This document shows positions 44,843-53,312 of a DNA stretch of 64,000 nt, in pieces. The position numbers and the translations under genes were made by a program. The notes beneath the pieces were generated by a model, which saw only the letters and a program-made list of their open reading frames with translations, did not search any database and was not told the DNA's origin. Each line of letters starts with the position of its first letter. The first letter of the stretch is position 1. This DNA is from Pseudomonas sp. CC120222-01a. Lineage in GTDB: Bacteria > Pseudomonadota > Gammaproteobacteria > Pseudomonadales > Pseudomonadaceae. The stretch spans positions 62,001-126,000 of the forward strand of contig NZ_QEQQ01000016.1 of assembly GCF_003097235.1 (NCBI RefSeq), given 5' to 3'.

Positions 44843-46234
44843 TTACGTACGGATACCCGGTAAACGCATGCCAAAGGTATTTGAACCCGCCAGGCTGATG
44901 ACGAATACTTCGCCGCCGTGCATCAGCGCAATCGCCTTGACGATCGCCAACCCCAACCCATGGTTGCCACCGCCGCTGTTGCTGCGCGCCGCATCCACCC
45001 GGTAGAACCGTTCGAACAGCAGCGGCAGGTGCGCCTCTTCGATGGCTGGCCCGGGGTTGCTCACGGCAATGCAGACCTGCTCCGGTCCTGCTTCGATCTG
45101 CACCTCGATCACCTGGTGCGGCGCCGTATGCTGCACGGCGTTGTTCAGCAGGTTGATCAACGCCCGGCGCAGCTGGGCCTTTTCGATGGGCGCCTGAGCG
45201 TCGCCGCTGACGGTGACGCTGACCTGGGCGTCTTCGAGGATGTAGTCGAGGTAATCGAGGGTGGTGGCCACTTCTTCGGCCAGCGAGGCCTGGGTCAGGG
45301 CGGTGGCCTTGCTGCCCTGGTCGGCGCTGGCGAGGAACAGCATGTCGTTGATGATGCTGCGCAGGCGCTCCAGTTCTTCCAGGTTCGATTGCAGCACCTC
45401 GAAGTAATGCTCGGCGCTGCGCCCGCGGGTGAGGGCGACCTGGGTCTGGCCGATCAGGTTGGTCAGTGGCGAGCGCAGTTCGTGGGCAACGTCGGCGTTG
45501 AAGGCTTCCAGCCGCGAATAGGCCTGGCTGACCCGGTCCAGCGCAGCATTGAAGGCACCGGCGAACTGTGCCAGTTCTGGTGCCAGGTTCTGCGTCTGCA
45601 AGCGGCCATCCAGGCGCGGCGGTGCCAGCGCTTGGGCCTCCACGGACAGCGCCAGCAGCGGTCGAAGGCCGATGCGCGCCACCCAGTAACCCAGCACCGA
45701 AGCCAGCAGCACGCCGAGCACGGCAAGGCCGACAATGGCCACCAGCAGGCTGTGCTGGGCTTGCCAGAAAGTTTCGGTGTCGATGCCGATCAGAAAGCGC
45801 AGCGGCGGGCGCTCGCCCAGGGCCGGCAGTTCGCTGACCAGCACCTTGTACGGGTAGAGGCGGTCGGGCAGGCGCAGGTCACGCATGCCTTGCGGGCCCT
45901 CGGCGAAGGCGCGCACCAGTTCGCTGGGCTGGCCGTACTCGTAGGCCGGGTTGCTGCTGACCACCCAGAAGCGGATGCGCTTGTCTTCCTCGCTGAGCAG
46001 GTTGAGCTTGTTGTTGATCTTGGCCCAGTGCTCGGGTGTGCCGAAACGGTTGAGGGTGGACTCCAGCACGCTGAAACGCGCATCCAGCTCGGCCGCCGGC
46101 AACAGGTCGAGGCTGCGGTCGACCTGGCGGTACAGCGCCGAACCGATCAGCACGAACACCCCCAGCGCCACGAGGATGAACAGTGCCGACAGGCGCAGGG
46201 CGATGGAGTTAAGCGGCGCGGTTTTCCAGGACAT
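44843..46234 (-). CDS. Heavy-metal-type sensor histidine kinase (CusS/IrlS-like)
   Basis: ATG at 46232-46234 (MSWKTAPLNSIALRL) lies inside the response regulator gene end (26-nt overlap). The 463-residue protein has a first span at about 14-34, a periplasmic domain to about 165, a second span near 168-190, a HAMP domain, the phospho-His in FNADVAHELRSPLTN near 250, and ATPase motifs (N-box LLNNAVQHT, GNHGLGLAIVKAI). The heavy-metal sensor subfamily controls copper, silver or antibiotic efflux. Gene order adaptor-RND-regulator-kinase implies it controls the adjacent pump. Confidence 0.9.
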   Translation of the reverse strand: MSWKTAPLNSIALRLSALFILVALGVFVLIGSALYRQVDRSLDLLPAAELDARFSVLESTLNRFGTPEHWAKINNKLNLLSEEDKRIRFWVVSSNPAYEYGQPSELVRAFAEGPQGMRDLRLPDRLYPYKVLVSELPALGERPPLRFLIGIDTETFWQAQHSLLVAIVGLAVLGVLLASVLGYWVARIGLRPLLALSVEAQALAPPRLDGRLQTQNLAPELAQFAGAFNAALDRVSQAYSRLEAFNADVAHELRSPLTNLIGQTQVALTRGRSAEHYFEVLQSNLEELERLRSIINDMLFLASADQGSKATALTQASLAEEVATTLDYLDYILEDAQVSVTVSGDAQAPIEKAQLRRALINLLNNAVQHTAPHQVIEVQIEAGPEQVCIAVSNPGPAIEEAHLPLLFERFYRVDAARSNSGGGNHGLGLAIVKAIALMHGGEVFVISLAGSNTFGMRLPGIRT

Positions 46235-46883
46235 AGCCCATGCCTCGGATGGTGTGCAGCAGCTTGTTGTCGAACGGCCCGTCGAGCTTGGCACGCAGGC
46301 GCTTGATGGCCACTTCGACGACATTGGCGTCGCTGTCGAAGTTGATGTCCCAGACCAGCTCGGCGATGGCGGTCTTGGAAAGGATTTCGCCCTGGCGCCG
46401 GGCCAGCACGCTGAGCAGCGAGAACTCCTTGGCGGTCAGCTCCAGGCGCTGGCCGGCACGGCTGGCCTTGCGCGCCATCAAGTCGATCCACAGGTCGCCG
46501 ACCTGGATCTGCAATGGCTCGTGGGTGCTGCTGCGGCGGGTCAGGGCCTGCAGCCGGGCGACCAGTTCGAGGAACGAGAACGGCTTGCCCAGGTAATCGT
46601 CGGCGCCTTCGCGCAGGCCGTGGATGCGGTCTTCGACGCGCTCGCGGGCGGTGAGCATGATCACCGGCGTCTGCTTGCGCGCGCGCAGTGCGCGCAGCAC
46701 GCCGTAGCCGTCCAGGCCCGGCAGCATCACATCGAGCACGATCACCGCGTAGTCGCCCTCCAGGGCCAGGTGCAAGCCGTCGATGCCGTCCCGTGCAAGG
46801 TCGACGGTAAAGCCCTGCTCGGTCAGGCCGCGATGCAGGTAGTCGGCGGTTTTTTCTTCGTCTTCGATGATCAGCACACGCAT
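46209..46883 (-). CDS. OmpR-family response regulator (CusR/CopR-like)
   Basis: The 224-residue protein has a receiver domain (1-120: acidic EDEEKT, phospho-Asp near 51 in VIVLDVMLPGLDGY, Lys in YLGKPF) and a winged-helix DNA-binding domain (125-220: LTAKEFSLLSVLARRQG; RLRAKLDGPFD; TIRGMGYVLE). It lies 9 nt after the RND pump gene and overlaps the kinase gene, so all are in one operon. It should activate its own pump operon; no clear direct-repeat binding site was identified before the adaptor gene. Confidence 0.93.
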   Translation of the reverse strand: MRVLIIEDEEKTADYLHRGLTEQGFTVDLARDGIDGLHLALEGDYAVIVLDVMLPGLDGYGVLRALRARKQTPVIMLTARERVEDRIHGLREGADDYLGKPFSFLELVARLQALTRRSSTHEPLQIQVGDLWIDLMARKASRAGQRLELTAKEFSLLSVLARRQGEILSKTAIAELVWDINFDSDANVVEVAIKRLRAKLDGPFDNKLLHTIRGMGYVLENRAA

Positions 46884-46892
46884 GGTCTTGTC

Positions 46893-49800
46893 CTAGCTGG
46901 CACTTGGCGCCGCCGCACGGGCGGCCTGGCGGCGGTGGAACAGGCGCTCCAGGGCCAAGTATATGACCGGGGTAGTGAACAGCGTCAGCGCCTGGCTCAC
47001 CAGCAACCCGCCAACCACCGCGATGCCCAGTGGCTGGCGCAGTTCGGCGCCAGCGCCGAAGCCGAACATCAGCGGCACCGCGCCGAGCAGGGCGGCGAGG
47101 GTGGTCATGATGATTGGCCGGAAGCGCGTCAGGCACGCCTGGTGAATCGCCTGCTCGGGTGTCATGCCGTGGTGGCGCTGGGCTTCCAGGGCGAAGTCGA
47201 TGAGCAGGATGCCGTTCTTCTTGACGATGCCGATCAGCAGCACCACGCCGATCAGGCCCATGATGCTGAAGTCCTGGCCCATCGCCCAGAGCAAGATCAA
47301 CGCACCCAGGCCGGCCGAGGGCAGGGTGGAAATGATGGTCAGTGGGTGGACGAAGCTCTCGTAGAGCACGCCGAGGATGATGTACACCGCTACCAGTGCG
47401 GCGAGGATCAGCCATGGCTGGCTCGACAGCGAACTCTGGAACGCCTGGGCCGCGCCCTGGAAGTTGCCGCTGATCGAGTCGGGCATGCCCAGTTCGCGCT
47501 GGGTGCGTTCGAGGATCTTCACCGCATCGCCCAGGGCCACGCCGGGGGCCAGGTTGAACGACAGGTTGGCCGCCGGGAACAGGCCATCGTGGCTGATCGA
47601 CAGCGGGCCGGTGCTCGGCGGCGCGACATGCGCCAGGGCCGACAGTGGCACCATCTCGTTGGTCAGCGGAGAGCGCAGGTAGAAGAAGTTCAGGCTCTCG
47701 GCTTTGCCGCGCTGCTTCGCGTCCAGTTCGAGGATCACCTTGTACTGGTTGGTCTCGGTCTGGAACTCGCTGATCTGCCGCTGGCCGAAGGCGTCGTACA
47801 GCGCCTGGTCGACGTCGGTGGTGGTCAGGCCGAAGCGTGCTGCGGCCTGGCGGTCGATGTCGATGCGGGTGACGCTGGCGCCCAGCTGCAAGTCGTTGGA
47901 CAGGTCACGGAACACCGGGTTTTCCCGCAGGCGGTCGGTCAGGCGCTGGGTCCACAGGTTCAGCGCCACGCCGTCGTTGCTCTTGAGCACGTACTGGTAC
48001 TGGGTGCGCGAGGGGCCGGAGCTGAGGTTGATGTCCTGGCCGGCACGCATGTACAGGACGATGCCCGGCACCTGGGCCAGCTTCGGTCGCAGGCGGTCGA
48101 TCAACTCGCTGGCCGACACATCGCGCTCGCCACGCGGCTTGAGGGCGATCCAGAAGCGGCCGTTGGCGATGGTCTGGTTGCTGCCGGTGACCCCCACCGA
48201 ATGGGAGTAGGCTTGCACCGCCGGGTCGTCGCCGATGATCTTCGCCAGCGCCAGGTGCTTCTCGACCATCGACGGGTACGACACGTCTGCCGCCGCCTCG
48301 GTGGTGCCGAGAATGAAACCGGTGTCCTGCAGCGGGAAGAAACCCTTGGGAATGCCGACGTAACCGACCACGGCCAGGGCCAGGGTCACGCCGAACACGC
48401 CCAGGGTCAGGCGCTGGTGGGCGAGCGCGCGGTTCAGGCCTTTTTCGTACCACTTCACCAGGCGCTCGCCAAAGCCACCGTGCTGCTCGCCGGGCGGGCG
48501 GCGCATGAACAATGCGCACAAGGTGGGGGCCAGGGTCAGCGACACCATCACCGAAATCAGGATGGTCGAGGTGGCGGTCAGGGCGAATTCCTTGAACAGC
48601 CGGCCGACCACCCCGCCCATGAACAGCAGCGGGATGAACGCGGCGATCAGCGAGAAGCTGATCGACACCACAGTGAAACCGATCTCGCCGGCGCCTTTGA
48701 GCGCCGCCGTGCGGCTGTCGTCGCCGGCCTCCAGGTGGCGGTGGATGTTCTCCACCACGACGATGGCGTCGTCCACCACGAAGCCCACTGAGATGACGAT
48801 GGCCACCAGCGTGAGGTTGTTGAGGCTGAAGCCCAGCACATACATCAATGCACAACTGGCGATCAGCGACACCCCGAGCACGCTGGACACCACCATCGTT
48901 GCAGACCACTGGCGCAGGAACAGCGCCATCACCCCGATCACCAGGGCTACGGCGATCATCAGGGTCAGTTCCACCTCATGCAAAGAGGCGCGGATGGTCT
49001 GGGTACGGTCCTGCAGCACCGACACTTCGATCGACGCCGGGAGCATTTCCTGCAGCTTGGGCAGGGCCTCCAGCACCCGGTCGACGGTGTCGACGATGTT
49101 CGCCCCGGGCTGGCGGAACACCACCAGGTTGAGCCCTGGCTGGTCGCCGGACCAGGCTTTGACGTAGGCGTTCTCGGCGCCGTTGATGACCTTGGCCACG
49201 TCCTTGAGGTGCACCGGCGCGCCGTTGCGGTACGAGACGATCAGCTGGGCGTAGTCCTCGGGGTGGAACAGCTGGTCGTTGGCGGCGATGGTCGAGACGC
49301 TGTGTTCGCCGTACAGCGCGCCCTTGGCCAGGTTCAGGCTGGTCTGCTGAATGGCCTGGCGCACATCGGCCAGGGTCAGGCCGATGGCGGCGAGTTTTTC
49401 CGGCTGGGCCTGCACGCGGATGGCCGGGCGCAGCTGGCCGGTGATGTTGATCAGGCCGACCCCTTCGATCTGGCTGAGCTGGCGCGCCAGCAACGTCTCG
49501 GCGTAGTCGCTGAGGTCATTGCCGGGCATCTGCGCGGAGCTGACGGTGAGCACCAGCACCGGGCTGTCGGCCGGGTTGACCTTGCGCCAGGTCGGCGGGT
49601 TGGGCAGGTCCTGGGGCAGGCGCGCGGTGGCGGTGTTGATCGCCGCCTGGACTTCCTGGGCGGCGGTGTCGATGTTCTTGTCGAGGGTGAACTGCAGGAT
49701 CAGCGTGGTCGAGCCCAGCGCACTGCTGCTGGTCATCTGGGTCATGCCGGGGATGGCACTGAACTGCACCTCCAGCGGCGTGGCCACCGAGGACGCCATG

Positions 49801-49985
49801 GTTTCCGGGCTGGCACCGGGCAGCTGGGTGGTGACCTGGATGGTCGGGAAGTCCGCTTCGGGCAACGGCGCCACCGGCAGCCGCGGGAAGGCGATGGCGC
49901 CGAGCAGCACCAGGGCGAAGGTCAGCAGCAGGGTGGCGATCGGGTGGTCGATGCACCAGGCCGAAACACCGTTGCGGGTATTCAT
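46893..49985 (-). CDS. RND multidrug efflux permease (MdtC/MuxC-like)
   Basis: The 1030-residue protein is a full-length HAE1-type RND transporter with 12 membrane spans and two large periplasmic loops. The proton-relay Asp pair is in GFVVDDAIVVVEN near 405-408, and the TM10-side Lys is in GIVKKNGILLIDFA near 940. The sequence is nearest to the MdtB/MdtC and MuxB/MuxC group, but here a single permease is present and probably forms a homotrimer. It starts in a 4-nt overlap with the adaptor gene. No outer-membrane factor gene is in the operon, so a TolC-like protein encoded elsewhere must serve. Confidence 0.93.
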   Translation of the reverse strand: MNTRNGVSAWCIDHPIATLLLTFALVLLGAIAFPRLPVAPLPEADFPTIQVTTQLPGASPETMASSVATPLEVQFSAIPGMTQMTSSSALGSTTLILQFTLDKNIDTAAQEVQAAINTATARLPQDLPNPPTWRKVNPADSPVLVLTVSSAQMPGNDLSDYAETLLARQLSQIEGVGLINITGQLRPAIRVQAQPEKLAAIGLTLADVRQAIQQTSLNLAKGALYGEHSVSTIAANDQLFHPEDYAQLIVSYRNGAPVHLKDVAKVINGAENAYVKAWSGDQPGLNLVVFRQPGANIVDTVDRVLEALPKLQEMLPASIEVSVLQDRTQTIRASLHEVELTLMIAVALVIGVMALFLRQWSATMVVSSVLGVSLIASCALMYVLGFSLNNLTLVAIVISVGFVVDDAIVVVENIHRHLEAGDDSRTAALKGAGEIGFTVVSISFSLIAAFIPLLFMGGVVGRLFKEFALTATSTILISVMVSLTLAPTLCALFMRRPPGEQHGGFGERLVKWYEKGLNRALAHQRLTLGVFGVTLALAVVGYVGIPKGFFPLQDTGFILGTTEAAADVSYPSMVEKHLALAKIIGDDPAVQAYSHSVGVTGSNQTIANGRFWIALKPRGERDVSASELIDRLRPKLAQVPGIVLYMRAGQDINLSSGPSRTQYQYVLKSNDGVALNLWTQRLTDRLRENPVFRDLSNDLQLGASVTRIDIDRQAAARFGLTTTDVDQALYDAFGQRQISEFQTETNQYKVILELDAKQRGKAESLNFFYLRSPLTNEMVPLSALAHVAPPSTGPLSISHDGLFPAANLSFNLAPGVALGDAVKILERTQRELGMPDSISGNFQGAAQAFQSSLSSQPWLILAALVAVYIILGVLYESFVHPLTIISTLPSAGLGALILLWAMGQDFSIMGLIGVVLLIGIVKKNGILLIDFALEAQRHHGMTPEQAIHQACLTRFRPIIMTTLAALLGAVPLMFGFGAGAELRQPLGIAVVGGLLVSQALTLFTTPVIYLALERLFHRRQAARAAAPSAS

Positions 49986-51145
49986 GGCTGGCTCCTGCGG
50001 TCAGCCATTTCCGCCGGCGGCGGTGCGTCCGGAGTGACCTCGACCCGCGAGCCGGGCTTGAGCCGTGACTGGCCGTCGAGCACCAGGCGCTCGCCCGGCT
50101 TGACCCCGGCGATGATGTTCAGGCCGCTGTCCTGGTACAGCACCTTGACCGGCACGGCGGTGACCTTGTCACCGTCCAGGCGGTAGACGAAGTGCCCGTC
50201 GACGCCCCGCTGCACCACCGGTGGCGGCACCACCAGGGCGTTTTCCTCGACCGCCGTGCGCAGGCGGATGGTGACCAGTTGCCCCGGCCACAGGTGGCCG
50301 TCCTTGTTGTCGAATTCGGCCTTGACCCGCACCGTGCCAGTGTTGGCCGAGATCTGGTTGTCGATCAGCGCCAGGTGGCCTTCGCCGAGCAGGTTGCGTT
50401 CGCCATCGGCGTCCATGTACGCCTCCACCAGCGCCGGGGTTGGCGCCTTGAGCAGGGCTTGCAGGGTCGGCAGCATCTGTTGCGGCAGGGCGAACTCGAC
50501 GGCGATCGGGTCGATCTGGGTGACGCTGAACAGGCCTTGGGTATCCGTGGTGCGCACCAGGTTGCCGGGGTCGACATTGCGGATGCCGACACGCCCGGTC
50601 ACCGGCGAGCGGATCTGCGTGTACGACAGCTGCACCTCGGCATTGGCGATGGCCGCCTGGTTGCCCTTGACCGTGGCTTGCAGTTGGTTGACCAGCGCCT
50701 GCTGCTGGTCGAGGGTCTGCTTGGACACGCCATCGTCGGTGCTGAGCAGGCGGTAGCGCTTGAGGTCGACACCGGCCACCTGGATCTGTGCCTGGCTCTG
50801 GCCGAGCTGGGCACGGGCCTGGTCGAGCGTGGCGCGGATTGCGCGGTCATCCAGGGTGGCGAGCAGGTCGCCTTCCTTCACCCACTGGCCTTCCTTGACC
50901 AGCACCTGGGTCAGCACGCCTTCGACTTGTGGTCGTACTTCAACGCTGTGCAGGGACAGCACCGAGCCGATGGCGCTGGCGTAGCGCGGCACGTCTTGCT
51001 GGGCGACGGCGACCACGCGCACCGGGATCGCCGTTTGGGCGCGCGGTGTGGTGGCCGGCTGGCGCTGGGCATACCAGACGCCTGCGGTCGCCAGGGCGAG
51101 TAGTGCCAATGCGGCGAGAAGTACAGAGCGGGAAGGACGTCGCAT
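49982..51145 (-). CDS. RND efflux periplasmic adaptor (MdtA-like)
   Basis: ATG at 51143-51145 (MRRPSRSVLLAAL) gives a 387-residue protein with an N-terminal membrane anchor or signal (8-25). Then come the lipoyl/barrel-sandwich halves (about 60-90 VRPQVEGVLTQVLV and 160-190 YTQIRSPVTGRVGI) flanking an alpha-hairpin, followed by beta-barrel and membrane-proximal domains. The long frame upstream to 51583 crosses the repeat region and is not coding. This is the first gene of the adaptor-permease-regulator-kinase operon, linking the inner-membrane pump to an outer-membrane channel. Confidence 0.92.
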   Translation of the reverse strand: MRRPSRSVLLAALALLALATAGVWYAQRQPATTPRAQTAIPVRVVAVAQQDVPRYASAIGSVLSLHSVEVRPQVEGVLTQVLVKEGQWVKEGDLLATLDDRAIRATLDQARAQLGQSQAQIQVAGVDLKRYRLLSTDDGVSKQTLDQQQALVNQLQATVKGNQAAIANAEVQLSYTQIRSPVTGRVGIRNVDPGNLVRTTDTQGLFSVTQIDPIAVEFALPQQMLPTLQALLKAPTPALVEAYMDADGERNLLGEGHLALIDNQISANTGTVRVKAEFDNKDGHLWPGQLVTIRLRTAVEENALVVPPPVVQRGVDGHFVYRLDGDKVTAVPVKVLYQDSGLNIIAGVKPGERLVLDGQSRLKPGSRVEVTPDAPPPAEMADRRSQP

Positions 51146-51349
51146 CGGCGCGGGCACCTTGGCCAAGGGGTAGGGACGGAGTTGTGTATTGGAGTTTATA
51201 GCGCGGTGACCCGGTCGGCAGCGTGACAGCTGGCTGACAGCGGTGACAGGTTGGGGTTCGGGTTGGGTTGGGAGTGAGGGTTCTGGCGCCTGGCTGGAGG
51301 TTGTTGTGGGCTTTGGGGGGCATGCCTTGAGTGTTGTGGTGATGCGGAA

Positions 51350-51631
51350 ATCGAGCGCCGCCCGCGCGGCGCATCGCGGGCAAGCCCGCTCCCACATTTG
51401 TTTCGGGCCAGTCTCTCCTGTGAAGCCAACAGGGACCGCCTTGGTGCATGACTGGAGACAGGTGGAGCAGCATCTGTGCCCGCCGAGATGCATCGCCGGA
51501 CCCTGTAGGCTTCCACCGAGATGTATCGCCATACAAACAAGGCGGTCCCTGTTGGCGGCACAGGAGTAACTGGCCCGAAACAAATGTGGGAGCGGGCTTG
51601 CCCGCGATGCGCCGCGCGGGCGGCGCTCGAT
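51350..51631. repeat. 94-bp inverted repeat containing REP cores
   Basis: The arm 51350-51443 is repeated in inverse orientation at 51538-51631 with 90 of 94 bases identical; the spacer is also 94 nt. Each arm contains a REP core (GCGGGCAAGCCCGCTCCCAC) plus non-REP flanks (ATCGAGCGCCGCCCG; CAACAGGGACCGCCTTG). The spacer has two related direct copies of GAGATGYATCGCC at 51485-51497 and 51519-51531. It is much longer than the ordinary REP pairs of this genome. No gene lies here; the long open frames are artefacts. Confidence 0.85.
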
Positions 51632-51730
51632 CTCATAGGCGCTGAAGATGTTGTGGCAGGCACATGGTCGCCCTAACGCGAACCTGCCACCAGCTGTAGG
51701 AAGAGTCTGAATCTGAAACCAAATGCTTCA

Positions 51731-52010
51731 AGAGCGCAGGGGGGACGAATTATCCTACGCGCTCTGTCGGATGGCGTCTGATAGGCGGGGAACTGTTTCA
51801 GCGATAACTTCACGGTTCGCCAAAAACGGCGAGCGGCCGTGAGAAGCCGCAGCTGCTTCTAGGATGCCATTTTTCATGGCAGCCGTGCGCGTGCGGACTT
51901 CGGTCCGGGCCGCGGTTCCTGGACGCGGTCTTCTCACCTCGCGTACGGCTGCCACCCAATCCGTGAGAAGAGCACGGTGGTTGCTTTCCAAATAGCAATT
52001 TCAGGAAAGT
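51731..52010 (+). ncRNA. Candidate structured leader RNA before the DUF6124-like gene
   Basis: The plus strand carries a dense set of stems: AGAGCGC/GCGCTCT (51731-51765), GTTCGCC/GGCGAGC (51815-51834), AGAAGC/GCTTCT (51842-51860), TGCCAT/ATGGCA (51865-51881) and CGGAC-UUCG-GUCCG (51894-51907, the stable tetraloop). A 15-bp stem 51877-51891 / 51940-51954 has one G.U pair that would be A.C on the other strand, which favours a plus-strand RNA. GTGAGAAG occurs at 51839 and 51963, and each copy can pair with CTTCTCAC at 51930. GCTTTCC (51983-51989) can pair with the ribosome site GGAAAGT (52004-52010). Some stems exclude each other. This fits a cis-regulatory leader or small RNA; the ends are guesses. 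Confidence 0.45.
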
Positions 52011-52014
52011 TAAC

Positions 52015-52272
52015 ATGAAGAAAATAGTTCCAGATCCACCTCTTTCGTTCCCACTCCCTTACCTCACAATAATCGCCGACCTAACCGTCGAAGACGCCAA
52101 GCCCCACGCTGCCGCTCTCATGGACAGCCTCTCCCGCACCATCCAGGTCTTGCTCGAAACCGAATGCCAAGACCACCGCCAGGTCCTGCTGGAAAACATG
52201 AGTATCCTCACCGAGCTGCTCCGAACCCTGTTCTCCCACATGGCAATGCGGGAGATAGCCCATGACCAATGA
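52015..52272 (+). CDS. DUF6124-like small protein, 85 aa
   Basis: ATG 52015 (MKKIVPDPPLSFPLPY) has GGAAAG 5 nt upstream. The N-terminal VPDPP motif and the following helical part resemble the pseudomonad DUF6124 group, small proteins of unknown function often found beside DUF3077 genes. It is soluble with no signal peptide. The gene overlaps the next one by 11 nt, so the two are made together. The unusual structured leader before it suggests control at the RNA level. The family assignment is tentative. Confidence 0.65.
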   Translation: MKKIVPDPPLSFPLPYLTIIADLTVEDAKPHAAALMDSLSRTIQVLLETECQDHRQVLLENMSILTELLRTLFSHMAMREIAHDQ

Positions 52273-52513
52273 ACTGAAGTCACGCAGCACAGCCGGCAAA
52301 GAAACCTTCCTCGACTTGTACGCCATCCAGCCGGGTATCCCGCTCGATCATGCCTTCGATGAGTTGTCGGTCTTGCTCGGTTGCATCCGCCATTTGAGCG
52401 AAGAGGCGGAAATGGAGGGCAACCTGATAGCAGGCAGTGCGGCGCGGATTCTCAGTGCCATGGCCAAGGCGCTGATCAATGATATGGAAATGGGCTTGAA
52501 TCGCAGCGCCTGA
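52262..52513 (+). CDS. DUF3077 family protein, 83 aa
   Basis: The 83-residue protein contains the DUF3077 core: FLDLYAIQPGIPLDHAFDELSV shortened, then a helical part ending AARILSAMAKALINDM. The family is largely confined to Pseudomonas and has no known function. The start ATG at 52262 lies inside the preceding gene and follows GGGAGA at about 7 nt. Two helices with an amphipathic pattern suggest that it forms dimers or binds the product of the preceding gene; this is inference. A REP element follows within 10 nt of the stop. Confidence 0.8.
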   Translation: MTNELKSRSTAGKETFLDLYAIQPGIPLDHAFDELSVLLGCIRHLSEEAEMEGNLIAGSAARILSAMAKALINDMEMGLNRSA

Positions 52514-52520
52514 ACGTTAT

Positions 52521-52565
52521 TGGGGCCGCTTTGCGGCCCTTCGCGGGCACGCCCGCGAAGAGGCC
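52521..52565. repeat. REP element after the DUF3077 gene
   Basis: GGGGCCGC-TTT-GCGGCCC is followed directly by TTCGCGGGCACGCCCGCGAA, two adjacent palindromes. They separate the plus-strand DUF pair from the convergent YkgJ gene. Confidence 0.75.
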
Positions 52566-52577
52566 GGACCTGCTTAC

Positions 52578-53312
52578 CTAGAACCCGATAAAGGCATAGT
52601 AGACCGGCGCTTCAGCAGTGGTCTGCAACCCCCGAACCTGCAAGTCATTCACCAGCTCAGGCTGCTCCACATGCAGCATCCACTCAGCCCCGCTCCCTGA
52701 TGACGCCTGCGCGAGAGCGGCGGCAAACGCGCTCATGTCCGGCAAATAAGCAGTAAACCCATTGCCCTTGAGCGCACTGGTGGTCATCCCCAGTGCCTCG
52801 CAGATAGCCACCTTGGCCGCGATATCATCACGGTCCGCCTGCCGCGAAGCCTGCACCAGCGCCAGCAGCGCCGGGTCCACCGGCAGTGTGCCGTGGATCA
52901 ACTCGGGCCCGTGCTCCCAGGCCTCGGGCGGGCAGTCCTTGTTCTCCGGCCGCAGCGGAATATGCGGATTGATCTCCACCGGGTAGATGCGACAGACCAG
53001 CGGTCGGTTTTCGTAAATGGTGCACAGGTCGTTGTCGTCGAGGTTGCGACAGCGCCCGGGGTTGAATGCGGCAAAGGTCACTGAAACGCGTACTTCGCTG
53101 CCCCCGCAAGGCACCGGGTACGAGCGACGCAGCACATGCTCGCGCTGGTCCGTCGGCATCCCCGGCCCATCGGTCACGAAGCCTTCGATCAAGACCACCA
53201 CCTGGCCACCGCCTGCCGCCCACTGGCGCGCTTCGTCCAAGGTCAGCGGTACATGGTGGCCGGTACAGCACTTGCCACAGCCGGTACAGGCAAAACGCAG
53301 GCTGTCGTTCAC
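52578..53312 (-). CDS. YkgJ-family cysteine-cluster protein
   Basis: The frame is open to 53372. GTG at 53310-53312 (overlapping the stop of the upstream gene, GTGA) or ATG at 53328-53330 are the likely starts; the former gives 244 residues. The zinc/iron-sulfur cluster signature is near the N-terminus: FACTGCGKCC, then PGRCRNLDDNDLC and VCRIYP. A later helical part of about 90 residues is less conserved. YkgJ (CxxCxxCC, UPF0153) proteins bind a metal or an Fe-S cluster, and their role is unknown. The gene is probably transcribed with the small exported protein upstream. Confidence 0.82.
   Translation of the reverse strand: MNDSLRFACTGCGKCCTGHHVPLTLDEARQWAAGGGQVVVLIEGFVTDGPGMPTDQREHVLRRSYPVPCGGSEVRVSVTFAAFNPGRCRNLDDNDLCTIYENRPLVCRIYPVEINPHIPLRPENKDCPPEAWEHGPELIHGTLPVDPALLALVQASRQADRDDIAAKVAICEALGMTTSALKGNGFTAYLPDMSAFAAALAQASSGSGAEWMLHVEQPELVNDLQVRGLQTTAEAPVYYAFIGF

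Noticed and set aside
45951..48791. 946-codon plus-strand frame opposite the RND and two-component genes
   Set aside because: Composition is dominated by Gln, His, Val and Ala with no motif. It spans parts of three real genes.
51146..51583. 146-codon N-terminal extension of the RND adaptor
   Set aside because: It runs through the inverted repeat and lacks any domain; the true start has the signal anchor at 51145.
51755..52016. Two overlapping minus-strand frames of 68-78 codons before the DUF6124-like gene
   Set aside because: They have no good ribosome site, and the same bases form long RNA stems whose G.U pair favours the plus strand. They are better explained as a structured RNA, although a conserved peptide is not fully excluded.
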